A DNA stretch of 64,000 bases, taken from Bradyrhizobium zhengyangense (GTDB lineage: Bacteria > Pseudomonadota > Alphaproteobacteria > Rhizobiales > Xanthobacteraceae). This document shows, piece after piece, positions 8,645 through 20,600 of the stretch. The position numbers and the translations under genes were made by a program. The DNA lies in contig NZ_JAKLUA010000001.1 of assembly GCF_022012435.1 (NCBI RefSeq), positions 1,550,001 to 1,614,000 of the forward strand, read 5' to 3'. Position 1 is the stretch's first letter; each line of letters starts with the position of its first letter. The notes under the pieces are model-generated. The model did not search any database, had not been told where the DNA came from, and was given only the letters and a program-made list of their open reading frames with translations.

Positions 8645-11600
8645 CTACCACGCCTCCGCAAGACGGCTTGTCGCCGGCTTCGTCACGACACCAGCGGCGG
8701 CATCTTTCCAGCCTGGGCGCCCCGTGCGCTGCCCGTGGCGGCGCAGCTTGCGCATGTCGCTGAGGCCCTCGATGTTCACTGCAGGACCGGACCCGATGGT
8801 CTCGACCGGACGCGGCGACAGCAATGCGTCGAGCCGCGCATGGCCGGAGAGACCGAGCTGGTAGAACGTCCCCACGCTCTTCTGCGCCAGCCAGGTGTCG
8901 ATGCTCTCATGCCCCTCGCCGTCGACCGCGATGTTCCGCATCATGCTGGCGCCGGTGTAGTCGGTGCAGCAGGTGTGGGTCGCGCCATAATTGGTAACCG
9001 TCGCCGACATGTCGCCGCTGTAGAACACCACATAGGCGTTGCTGACATTGGCGTTTGCGACCTGGCTCATCGTGAAGACGCCGCCCGGCTGATAGAGCTG
9101 CAGCGACGGCCAGTTGGTCGGCGCCGGCGACCGGTTGTTCAGCAGCACCCGTTCGGTCGCCGTGGTGAGAATGAGCTGGCCCGGCACATAGCCGTTCAGG
9201 ATCGACACCGCGCGCGCATCGGTCAGGAAGTTGGCATCCACCACCTTGAACTGATTGATCATGATGCTGCCCGGGTCGAGCGAGATGTTGGCCGATGTCG
9301 CCGTCCCGCCGTTGTAGCCGGTCACGTTCATGATCAGCGGAATCGGCGGCGTCGAGCGGATCTGCTCGCCCTTGACGTTGATGGTGTTGGCGGCGAGGTC
9401 GAGTTCCCTCACCACGCTGACGAAGCCGATCGTCAGGTCGCCGCGCGAGGACAGCTTGATCGTGCTGCCCCTGATACGGTCGAGCGCGATCGGGCCTGCT
9501 GTGTCGAAATGCGTATCGCCGTTGGCGCTGATCGATCCGCCGCGAAGCGCGCCGGTGTCGGACGTGAGGTTGATGTCGCCGGCATCGCCCGGGATTCCGG
9601 TGGTGGTGAGCTGGTTAAAGACGATGTCGGTCACGGCGTGCAGCGTCTGCGTGCCGCCGCTGACGGCCGTTCCGAGATTGATGCCGCCTGATGTCGCGCT
9701 GATACCGAGCGAACCGCCGACATTGAGGTTGTCCCAGCGGACCACCGTGCCGCGCAGGATCGCATCGCCTGTGGTCGTCGTGAGATTGTGCCCGGTGTTG
9801 GACAATGCCGCGATCAGCGTTGCCGAGCCATGGGCTGCCACGGAGCCCTGCGTCACGGCACCGCCGGCCGTCACCGTCTGCGCCAGGATGAAGCCGTTGT
9901 CGGCGGTGACGTTGATGTTGCCGCCGTCGCCGGTGATGCCGGTGGCCGTCAGTGCGTTGAACCTCACGGCGTCATGGGCGTGGATGGTCTGCGTCCCGCC
10001 GCTCTGAGCGGTCTCGACGGTGATGCTGCCCTGGCTCGCTGTCGCACCGAGCGTCGTGCCGACATTGAGACCGTTCCAGTTGATCGGACCGCCTGCGGTC
10101 AGGAGGCCCGAGCCGGTCGTCGCCGCAAGCGTATTGCCCGTGATGGTCGTGCCGGCAACGAGCGCCGCCGAGCCGTTGGCCGCCACCGATCCCTGCGTCG
10201 TCACGCCGCCCGACGTCACCGTCTGCGCCAGGATGAAGCCGCTATCGACGGTGACGTTGATGTTGCCGGCATCGCCGGTGATGCCGGTCGCGATCAGGCG
10301 ATTGAAGGTGACGTTATGGCTGGCATGAATCGTCTGCGAGCCGCCGCTGCTCGCTGACGCCAGCGTGATGCTGTCGGCCGTCGAGGTCACACCCAGCGTC
10401 GTTGCGGCCGTGAGCGAGGTCCAGTCGACCAGGCCAGCGCCGGTGATCGAGGCCGAGCCGGTGGCGGTGGTCAGCACCCTGCCGGTGTTGGTCGTTCCTG
10501 AAGTCAGCGAGGCCGAGCCGTTGGCCACGACCGAGCCCTGCGTCGTCGCGCCGCCCGACGTCACCGTCTGCGCCAGGACGAAGCCGTTATCGGCGGTGAC
10601 GTTGATGTTGCCGGCATCGCCGGTGATACCGGTCGCGGTCAGGCTATTGAAGGTGACGTTCTGGTTGGCCCGGATCGACTGCGAGCCACCACTGCTCGCT
10701 GACGCCAGCGTGATGCTGTCGGCCGTCGAGGTCACACCCAGCGTCGTTGCGGCCGTGAGCGAGGTCCAGTCGACCAGGCCAGCGCCGGTGATCGAGGCCG
10801 AGCCGGTGGTGGTGGTCAGCACCCTGCCCGTGTTGGTCGTGCCTGCGGTCAACGAGGCCGAGCCGTTGGCCACGACCGAGCCTAGCGTCGCCGTCCCGTT
10901 CACAGGCACCGTCTGCGCCAGCACGAAGCCGTTGCTGGCGACGACCGTGATGTTGCCGGCATCGCCCGTGATGCCGGTCGCGGTCAGGCTATTGAAGGTG
11001 ACGTTCTGGTTGGCCTGGATCGACTGCGAGCCGCCGCTGCTCGCTGACGCCAGCGTGATGCTGTCGGCTGTCGAGGTCACACCCAGCGTGATTGCGGCCG
11101 TGAGCGAGGTCCAGTCGACCAGGCCAGCGCCGGTGATCGAGGCCGAGCCGGTGGTGGTGGTCAGCACTCTGCCCGTGTTGGTCGTGCCTGCGGTCAACGA
11201 GGCCGAGCCGTTGGCCACGACCGAGCCCAGCGTCGCCGTCCCGTTCACAGGCACCGTCTGCGCCAGCACGAAGCCGTTGCTGGCGACGACCGTGATGTTG
11301 CCGACGTCGCCGGTGATACCGGTCGCGGTCAGGCTATTGAAGGTGACATTCTGGTTGGCTCGGATCGACTGCGAGCCACCACTGCTCGCTGACGCCAGCG
11401 TGATGCTGTCAGTCGTCGAGGTGACGCCGAGCCCAGCCGCCGCATCGAGCGTTCCGCCGTTCACGGCGGAGTAGGCGGTCAGCCCGATGGCTCCAGCCGT
11501 GGTGCCAAGCTGCGTGAAGCGAAGGGCGCCGGCGCTGTCGACCATCATGTCGCCACGGCTTGTCGCGGTCCCAATGACGACGTCGCCGGTATGCGTCAGC

Positions 11601-14600
11601 GTTTTGGCGGTGATGGTACCGCTCGCGCCGATGGCCGTGCCCGCCAGGACGTTGTCGAGTGTCAGCTTGCCGCTCGAGACGATATCGACCGACCCGTGGG
11701 TTGCTGACAGCTCGACCGCGTCGAGATCGGCGACCGAGCTCAGATAGATGCCTGCAGTAGAGGCGGTCGCCGTCAGCAGCGACGCATTGACGCTGAGCCT
11801 CTGGCTCGAGGTGCCCACGCTGTTTGCGGCGAGCGACGCTTCGGCGTTCGCCGCCGTCGCCGTGAGGTTGGTGTGACCATCGCCGTTCGCCGTGATGGTG
11901 CCGCCGGTGCTGTTGACCGTGATGACGGTCGCGGTCGAGGACGGGCTGGCGGTCGAGATCAGCTCGCCGAGCACGATGTCGCCGGGCGCGGTCAGGCTGA
12001 TCGATTGTCCTGTCAGGATCGAGGCATTCGCACTCATCGTGATCGATCCGCCGACCGCGGTCGAACCGGTCAGGCACGGTCCGGAGCAGACCGTGACCGA
12101 TCCCTGCGACGAACCCGCGGCGCCGCCGAACGAGATGCCGGCATCGCTGATCAGTGTCAGTCCGTTCGCGGCTGTCAGGTTGCCGACGTTGAGCGACACC
12201 GGATTCTGTGTCGCCAGCGTCGGGCTATAGAAGAAGCCGGATCCGGCGATCGTGCCGCTCAACAGGCCGGTGGCGCCGACCTGAACCGTGAACGGTGTGT
12301 TCTGTGTTCCGACATCGCCCGACGCGTTGAGGATAATGTTGTTGGCGGCCATCGTGACACCCGCCAGATAGCTGTCGATATTGCCGTTGGTCGCGGTGAG
12401 CGAGACGGTGTTCGTGGCAAACACCTTGCCGAAGATGGCATCGCCACCGGTTGCGGTCAGATAGGCGTCAGTACCGGCCTGCGCCGAGACCAGCTTGCCG
12501 TTGATCTGATAGGTGAACGCGTTGGCGGCCGAACCGATCGCGTTCGTGGCGGCCATCGTCAGGTTGCCGATCGCACCATTGACCGGGTTGATCACCACCT
12601 GGTTGGCATACAGCGCCACGCCGGAGGAATTGGTCGCCGCCAGAATGCTCTGCGGCGCCAGCAGGGTGACATCGCCGCCGGCGGTGATCTGACCGACCGT
12701 CAGGCTCGCGACCGGATGTCCCTCACTCGCGGCCGCCTGGACGTACAGCGCTGTACCCGCCGTCGCGTTGAAGGTGCCGCTGGCGTTGACATAGAGCGGC
12801 GCCGTCTGCGCCAGCTCGACGGAGTTCAGATCGTTGACCGTGACGCCGCTCGGCAGGTTGCCGAGCGTCAGGCCGCTGAGCGTGTTTCCGTTGACGGTGA
12901 CGCCGGCCGGCAGATGGGCAAGGTCGATCCCGGCCAGAACCTGGTTGCTGACCGTCGCGCTGAACGTGATCGAACCCGGCGTGGTCGCAACCGACAGCGC
13001 GGCCTGCTGTGTCGTCGTGATCGTGCCGTCCTTCAGATCGGTCAGGCCGATCGAGACGCTTGGCGCGGTACTGCCGACGCTGTTGCCGGCATTCAGCGTG
13101 ACGTTACGGCCGACAACGCTGGCCGTGACATTGGTGCCCACGGTTCCGGCCGAGGGCAGCAGCGCGGCATTGCTCAGCGTGGAGACGATCTGTCCCGTCG
13201 AGTAGACCGAGTTGGCCACCAGGCTGAGGATGCCGGTGCTCACCTGCGGCGTGCCGTTGACCGTGAGGGCCTGGTACTGCGAATTGCCGTAGGCCTGGAT
13301 CGTCGTCACGTTCGCCTGGTACTGCGTGCTGGCGTAGTTCTGGATGGTCTGGACGAGGCCCTGGTACTGGGTGTTGCCGTAGGTGCTGATCGAGGTTGCG
13401 TAGGACTGGTACTGGGTCGCGGCGTAACCCTGGATCGAAGCCAGATCGCTCACATAGGACTGCGCTGCGAAGGCCTGCACCTGCGCATTGGTTGGATTAT
13501 ATCCGAGGAAGGCTGCAGCGGCGGCCGCAACGTTGGTGATGCCGGCCGAGGTCAGCGTCAGCGTGCCGTTCTGGATCGTGCTGTTACCCGCCCCGACGAT
13601 CGCCTGGAATACCTGATAGGACTGATTCAGGATCGACGAGGTCGACGCCGGGTTCGAGTAGTAGCTTTGCAGCGCCGCCGAATTCAGCGTCAGCGTGCCG
13701 TTCTGCACGGTGCCCTGCCCGAGCATCGCGGTGAAGCTGTTGTAGTCCGCGGTCGATATCGTGCCGAAGCCGTTGCCGAACGGATTGTTGACGTTCGCGC
13801 CCGAATGCGCCTGCTGCGCCCAGTCGGCCAGCACAGCATTGGTGATCGGCGCCGGCGCGGAGCAATTATTGTATTGGCAAGTGCCGCTGAAATCGAAGCT
13901 GGTGCGGTATGTGCCGCTCGGCAGGTCGACCACGATGTTGAGGTTGTTCGCGGCGTAGTTCAGCACCTCCTGCTGCAGCGGCTGGTACTGGCCGTTGGCA
14001 TAGGATGAGAACGTGCTGCCGTAGCTCTGATACTGCGAATTGGCGTAGGTCTTGATGGTGGTCGCGAAGCCCTGGTACTGGCTGTTGGCATAGGCCTGGA
14101 CCTGTGCCGCGGTCGGAGCCGTCGTGCCCAGGTGCAGCGCCGCAGCCGTCGCCGCCGAGAATTGCGCGATGCCCGCGGCGGACAGTGTCAGCACGCCATT
14201 GACGACCTCGCCATTGGCGCTCGCGGTCAGCCCCTGGAACGTCAGGTAGTTCGCGGCCGTCAGCGCTGCCGCAGCGTAGTAGTTCACGCCGGGATCGCTG
14301 AGCACGAAGCTCGAGGTCGAGACCCCGTTCACCGTCGTGGTCTGGACCGAGCCGCTCGCCAGAAGCTGCTGCAAGGGATTGCTGCCCAGCGCCGTCGATG
14401 CATTGGCCAGGATGCCGGCGGTGTTGAACTGGAACAGCCCGGACGCCGCGCTGCCGCCGGTCGCCAACGTCTGAAGATTCTGCAAAACGGCCGCCGAGCT
14501 GAGCACGAACTGTCCGCCTTGCAGCGAGCCTGTGCTCAGGAGCGAGCTGAAGGCGGTCGCGAGCGGCGCGGAAAGCACCTGCGCGGACACCGGCGCGAGA

Positions 14601-17600
14601 CCGGCCGCGTTCAGCGTCAGCACGCCATTGGCGACCGTGCCGTTGGCGGTGAGCGTCTGATAGTTCTGCAGGTCAGTGCCGAACAGCGCCTGACTGGCAT
14701 ATTGCGCAACCTGGGCATCGGTGGCGGAGGTCTGCCCCGGAGCCAGGATCGGGCCCGAACAGCCGCCAAAGCCACTGCAGCCCTGCTGATCATGTTGCTG
14801 CAGGTAAACGAAGACCTTGTGGGCTAGATCCGTGTACTGCCCCTGGGCGCTGGAGCTGATCGACTGTGCGTACGACTGGTAGATCGGGTTGGCGCTGCTG
14901 AACAGCGAGTTCTGGTACTGCTGGTTGGCGTAGGTCTGCACCTGCAGCGCCGTCGGGTTGGCGATGCCCAGCGCCGCCGCGGCAATCGGCGTGTAGGCCG
15001 ACAGGCCGCTGCTCGACAGCGTGAACATGCCGTTGACGACCGAGCCGTTGGTCATCAACTGCTGGAACGAATTATAGGCGGCGGTCACGCCGGCCTGCGC
15101 GTTGGCGAACACGCCCGCGTTGCTGAAGACGAAGTTACCGCTCTGCAACGAGCCGTTGGAGGTGAGATTGACGTAGGACTGGTAGTTCGGCGTCAGCTGG
15201 GCCTGCGCCATGCCGTTCAAGCCGGCCGGCGACAGGGACAGCACTCCGTTCGACAACGTGCCGGAGGCCAGCAGCGCGGTGTACGCACTGAAGTTGGTGG
15301 CGCTCAGTCCGGTCTGGGCATAGGACGCGACGTTGTTGAGCACGAAGGTACCGTTCTGAATCTGCCCGAGCGCCATCAGGCTCGCAAACGTCGTCCTATC
15401 AGCGGTAGGGAGCAGGAACGCAAAGGTCTGCAGGAACTGCATCGCATTGGCGGCGGTGTATGTCGCCGTCGATCCGAGCAGATCGGTGATCGCGATCGGG
15501 TTGTTGGGGTTGTACTGGTTGTATTGCGCCAGCAATTCGGCGGCGAAGTTCCGGTACGCCGTGCTTGCCGCGGTCGAGATCGACGTCAGGTAGCCCTGAT
15601 ACTGCACGTTGGCCGCGCCGTTGATGTTCGCCGCATAGGACTGGTACAGCGCATTGGCATAGGCCTGCACCTGCGCGTCGGTCGGGTTCGGATTTTGTGT
15701 CGTCGCTGCCGCCTGACGGAAGGCCGCGACGCCCGCGGCCGTCAGCGTCCAGACCCCGTTCACCAGAGAGCCGTTGGTGTAGAGCGTCTGGAAGTTCTGG
15801 TAGTCCTGCGTCAGCGCCGTCTGGGCCAGCGAGGAGACGCCGTTGGCCGTGAGCTGGAACGTGCCGCCGCTCAAGCTGCCGTTGCTGAGCAGGTTGGCGA
15901 ACTGGGCGTAGTTGGTGCTCGACAGCGCGCTCTTTGCGTAGCTCAGGATGCCGCTGTTGGTCAGCACGAAGGTGCCGTTCTGCAGCGAGCCGCTGGCGCT
16001 CAGCAGCGAGAACGCGACCGCAGGCGTGGCATTGAACGTCGTGGCCGTCTGCAGCGGCTGGTACAGGCCGGTGGCGTAGGTCTGGATGGTCCCCGCATAA
16101 CCCTGATATTGGCCGTTGGCGTAAGTCTGGATGGTCTGCGCAAAGGTCTGGTACTTGGCGCTGGCGTAGATCTGGATCGTCTGCGCATAGCCCTGGTACT
16201 GGCCATTGGCGTAGGTCTGGATGCTCTGCGCGTAAGCCTGGTACTGCGCATTGGCATAGGCCTGAACCTGCGCCTGTGACGGCGAGGTAACATGCAGCGC
16301 CGCGGCTGCGGCGGCGGTGAAGAAGGTGACGCCGGCCGGGGTCAGCGTGAGCACGCCGTTGCTGACGGATCCATTGGCGGCCGAGGAAAGGTTCTGGAAC
16401 GCGGTATAGCCGGCGGACGCCGATCCGAGCGCGGCCGAGGCGTAAGCGGACAGGCCCGCCGAGGTCAGCACGAGGGTGTTGCCGCTGACCGTGGCGTTGG
16501 TGTTCGAGGTCAGCGCCTGGAAGGCGGTGTAGGCCGCCGACCCGAGCGCCGCCGAGGCGTTCGCCGCAACGCCGGCCGCGGTCAAGGTCAGAACGCCGGC
16601 GGTGCTGACGGTCGAGCCGTTCGCGGTCAGCGCCTGGAACGTCGTGTAATTGGCGGAGCCAGATCCGAGCGCGGACGACGCATAATACGCAACGCCGGCT
16701 GCCGTCAGCGTGAGAACGCCATTGCTGACCGAGCTGTTCTGCGCGGACGTCAGGGTCTGGAACAGGCCGTATTGCGTCGACGTCAGCCCGGCGGACGCGT
16801 AGTTGGCGACGGCAGCGTCGCCGATCGCGCCGGTGCCCAGCGTGAACACGCCATTGACGACGCTGCCATAGGTGTTGAGCGTCAGCAGTGCCGACGAATT
16901 CGCCGCGTAGTTTGCGACCTGCGAATTGGTCTTCCAGTTCGACCCGTAGGCTTGTCCGAATACGGTGGCGATCGGCAGGTACAGCGTCGGCGCGTAGGCC
17001 TGAATGGTGGTCTTGAAGCCCTGATAGGCCGTGTTGGCGTATGTCTGCGTCGTCTGCGCATAGCCCTGGTATTGGCCATTGGCGTAGGCCTGGATGTTTT
17101 GCGCGTAGGCCTGGTATTGCGCATTGGCATAGGCCTGCACTTGCCCTGCCGTCGGCGAGGCAACATTGAGCGCCGCGGCCGCGGCTGCGGTGAAGAAGGC
17201 GATGCCAGTCGCGTTCAGCGTGAGCACGCCGCCGCTGACGGATCCGTTCGTGGCCGAGGTCAGGTTCTGGAACGCGATGTAGCCCGGAGACGCAGCTCCG
17301 AGTGCGGACGAGGCGTAGGCGGAGAGGCCCGCCGCGGTCAGCACGAGGGTGTTGCCGCTGAACGTGGCGTTGCCGCTCGAGGTCAGTGTCCGGAACGCGG
17401 TGTAAGCCGTCGATCCCAGCGCCGCCGAGGCGTTCGCGGCAACGCCTGCCGCAGTCAAGGTCAGAACGCCGGCAGTGCCGAGGGTCGCACCGTTCGAGGT
17501 CAACGTCTGGAACGTCACATAGTCCGCAGCCGACAGGGCCGTCGGCGCATAGGTCGCGATCGACGCGAGGTCGCTCGCCAGCACGTAGGTGCCCTGCGCA

Positions 17601-20600
17601 TTGGCGTAGCTCTGGATCGCCGTTGCAAAGGCCTGGTACTGGCTGTTGGCGTAGCTCTGGATCTGTGCCGATGTCGGGTTGGCGATGCCGAGTGCGGTGG
17701 CCGCCGCCGCCCTGAACTGGCTGATGCCGTTCGCCGTCAGGGTCAGGGTGCCGTCCGATCCGATCGTGGCATTGGCTGCGGCTGTGAGGCTCTGGAACGT
17801 GGCGTAATCGGTCGAGCTCAGCACACCGACGGCCAGATGCGCGATTCCGGACGCGTTCAGCGGCGCCGAACCGGCCTGGATCGTGCCGTGCTGCAGCAGC
17901 ACGCTATAGGCCACGAGATCGCGGTTCACCGTATTGGAGAACGCAATCACGCTCGCGAGCGCGGTATCGTTGGCGCCATCGAGCGCAGTCAGGTGCAGGG
18001 CCGAGGAGACCGCCGCGACCTGCGCCGATGTCAGCGTTTGCGACGCGGTCTGCCCGCTCGCGTCGCGGATCGTGCCATAGGGCACGTTCAGCAGCACGTC
18101 GCCGCTCGCCGACGCGATCAGGCCGACCCTGAGATCGCTGGAATAGGCCGAGGACGCTGCCGTCTGGGTCAGGCCGATGTCGCCATGGGCGACGACGTTG
18201 ACGATGCCGCCGCTATACGAGCCGTCGGCCTGTTGCGACGCATTGGCGCTGATCGAGAGCGGATTGCTGGTCGAACCGACGGCACCGAGCGTGCTGATCA
18301 ACGAGATATTGCGGCCGGTGACCTGCGCATTGGCCCCCGCGATCAGATCGCCCGTCGCGGTGATGTCGACGTCGCCGAAGCCGGTGTTGCTGTTGCCCGA
18401 CGACACCTGCCCGAGCGTCGCGCCCGAACCGAGGTTCAGGTAGACGCCGCCGACGCCCGCCTGCGCCGACAGGGCACCCGGTGCCGATCCGGTATTGGAC
18501 AACGTCGCGTTGATCGGGGTCGCCTTCGAACCAATGGCTCCCGAGGCAGTGAAGCTTGCGCTCTGCGTCAGGATCGACCCGGTCGAGGTCTGCGAGATGC
18601 TGCCGCCGGTCGTCGTGTTGAAGAGCTGCTGCTGCGAGGACGAGCTCACCGACAGCGCGCCGTTCGGATTGACGATGCCGCCGGTGAAAATCACGTTGCC
18701 GTTCGAGGCGATGTTCACCGTGCCGCTGGCGTTGCCGCCGAAATTGATCCCGAACCGGTTGTCCGCCTTCACCGACGAGGTGAGGGTCAGCGTGCCCTGG
18801 TCCGCCAGATTGTAGTTCCAGTCGGCGTAGTTGCTACCGTTCTGATAGAAGAAATAGCTGCAGGTGTGCCCGTCACAATTGCCATATTGGACGTTGGTCT
18901 GGGCGTAATGATCCACCCTCCCGGTGATGGTCTCCTGGAATACCGGCAAGCTCGTGGAATTGCCCGTCGTGATCTGTCCCTGCGGGGTCGATGACAGCGT
19001 GCCGTTCGCCGCGACGTATGACCACGGCTGATTGACGTCGCCGGTGAATTCCCAGTCCGAGTAGGCCCCGATGACGTTCGTGACCAGGTGGGTGATCGGA
19101 TCGGTGGTCAGAGTGCCACGACGGATCGAGGCCTGTTGCACCCACTGGAAGCGCAGCCCCGAAACCGGATCGTAATATCCGTCCGAACCAGAGGTCGTGG
19201 AGCAGTTATTGGCCGCAGTACAGCCGGCACTGGTGACGGGTGGCGCGCCGTTCGCGGTCTTGTAGAGGTTGATGGCGTTGGTCGCCGGCGAATAGACGTA
19301 GGTCGAAGTGTTGTTGCCGGACGTGATATTGCGATCGACCAGGGTCACGGTGCTGGTCAACGCTGCGGCCGCAGCCGTGTTGCCGGTGTTGACGCCCTTG
19401 ACCACGAGGTCGAGGCCGGTCTGGTTGTTGATGCTGACGCTGCCGTAGCCGCCGTTGACGTGAATGTTGCCGAGCTGGTTGGTGCTGATGATCTTGCCGT
19501 CGAGCAGCACGCTGCCGCCGCCAGACGACGCGTTGATGTTGGCGACGGTGATTTGGTTGGTTGCGGCATTGTAGGTCGCCAGCGGGGCGCCGAACTGATC
19601 TGTGACCAGCGTCATCAGCGCGTTGACGGTCGGATTGGTCAGGATGGCCTGCTGATAATTGTACTCGAACACGGAAATGGATCCGCCCGAGACGCTCGTG
19701 TTCGTCACCGTCGTCGCGCAGCCGGTTTGGAAGAACATGCAGCCGAACGAGTTGTCGTTGCCGACGGCCGTCGTCGTCGTGGTGACGACCGCGGGCGCGG
19801 ACAGGCTCGAGTCCAGGTTGATGCTGTAATTGGTCTGGCGTCCGGCCGTGATCCTGCCGTTGACGTCGATGATGCTGGCCTTGATTGCGACCTGGGAGCC
19901 GTAGATCTGGAAGCTCGCGAGGCTGCCGCTCAGGTTCGCCTGCGCATATTGCTGGGAGACGCTCAGGCTCGCATCGGTCGACTTGGTCAGCGGCTGGAAG
20001 TACGTGATGTACGGCTGCATCGCGTCGGAGTTGTTAACGTTGAAATCGTAATTCTGCGACTGGCTGACGGCCCCGTTCCAATTGGACGTGTACCGGTCGT
20101 GGAACTGGATGCAATTACCATTGCCGGAATACATGATGCAGTTGCCGAACAGGATCATGCTGATATTGCCCGGGGGGTGGTCGCCGACTTCGCCGTAGAG
20201 GTCCCTGTTCAGCGCGGCAGCGCTAGTGGCGTCCGGATACAACGTATTTGCCAAAACCGCGGCTGCGATGTTGCCGACCGGCGCGCCGCTCGCGGGGTTG
20301 CCACCCGGGAACACCATGAAGCTCGACCATTCCGAGAATGGCGAGCCGCCAGCGATATACATGCCCGAATCATCATTCGCCGAGACCGCAACCGCGCCGT
20401 TCGGCACGGTGATCTGGACCTGCTGGCCGGTCAGATTGGCCGACAGTCCGTAGGATCCGAGCGTGTTGTTCACGGTGACGAGGCCGTTGACGTTGGTGAC
20501 GTCGCCGAGGATCAGCAGCGTCGGACCGTTGACGCTTAGATCGTAGTTTGGCGGATTGTACGAGTTGTTGATCGCGATCGTGGCGATCCCGCTGGTGTTC

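Noticed and set aside
11873..14008. Long plus-strand open frame antisense to tpsA (also at 16292-18994, 24188-26419 and 32060-33595)
   Set aside because: These frames mirror the codon bias of the GC-rich tpsA strand. Their translations are Arg/Gly/Asp-rich with no domain motifs, signal peptides or ribosome sites.
13240..17660. CRISPR-like regular 45-bp repeats
   Set aside because: The repeats are contiguous and in frame in a coding sequence, with no unique spacers and no cas genes.
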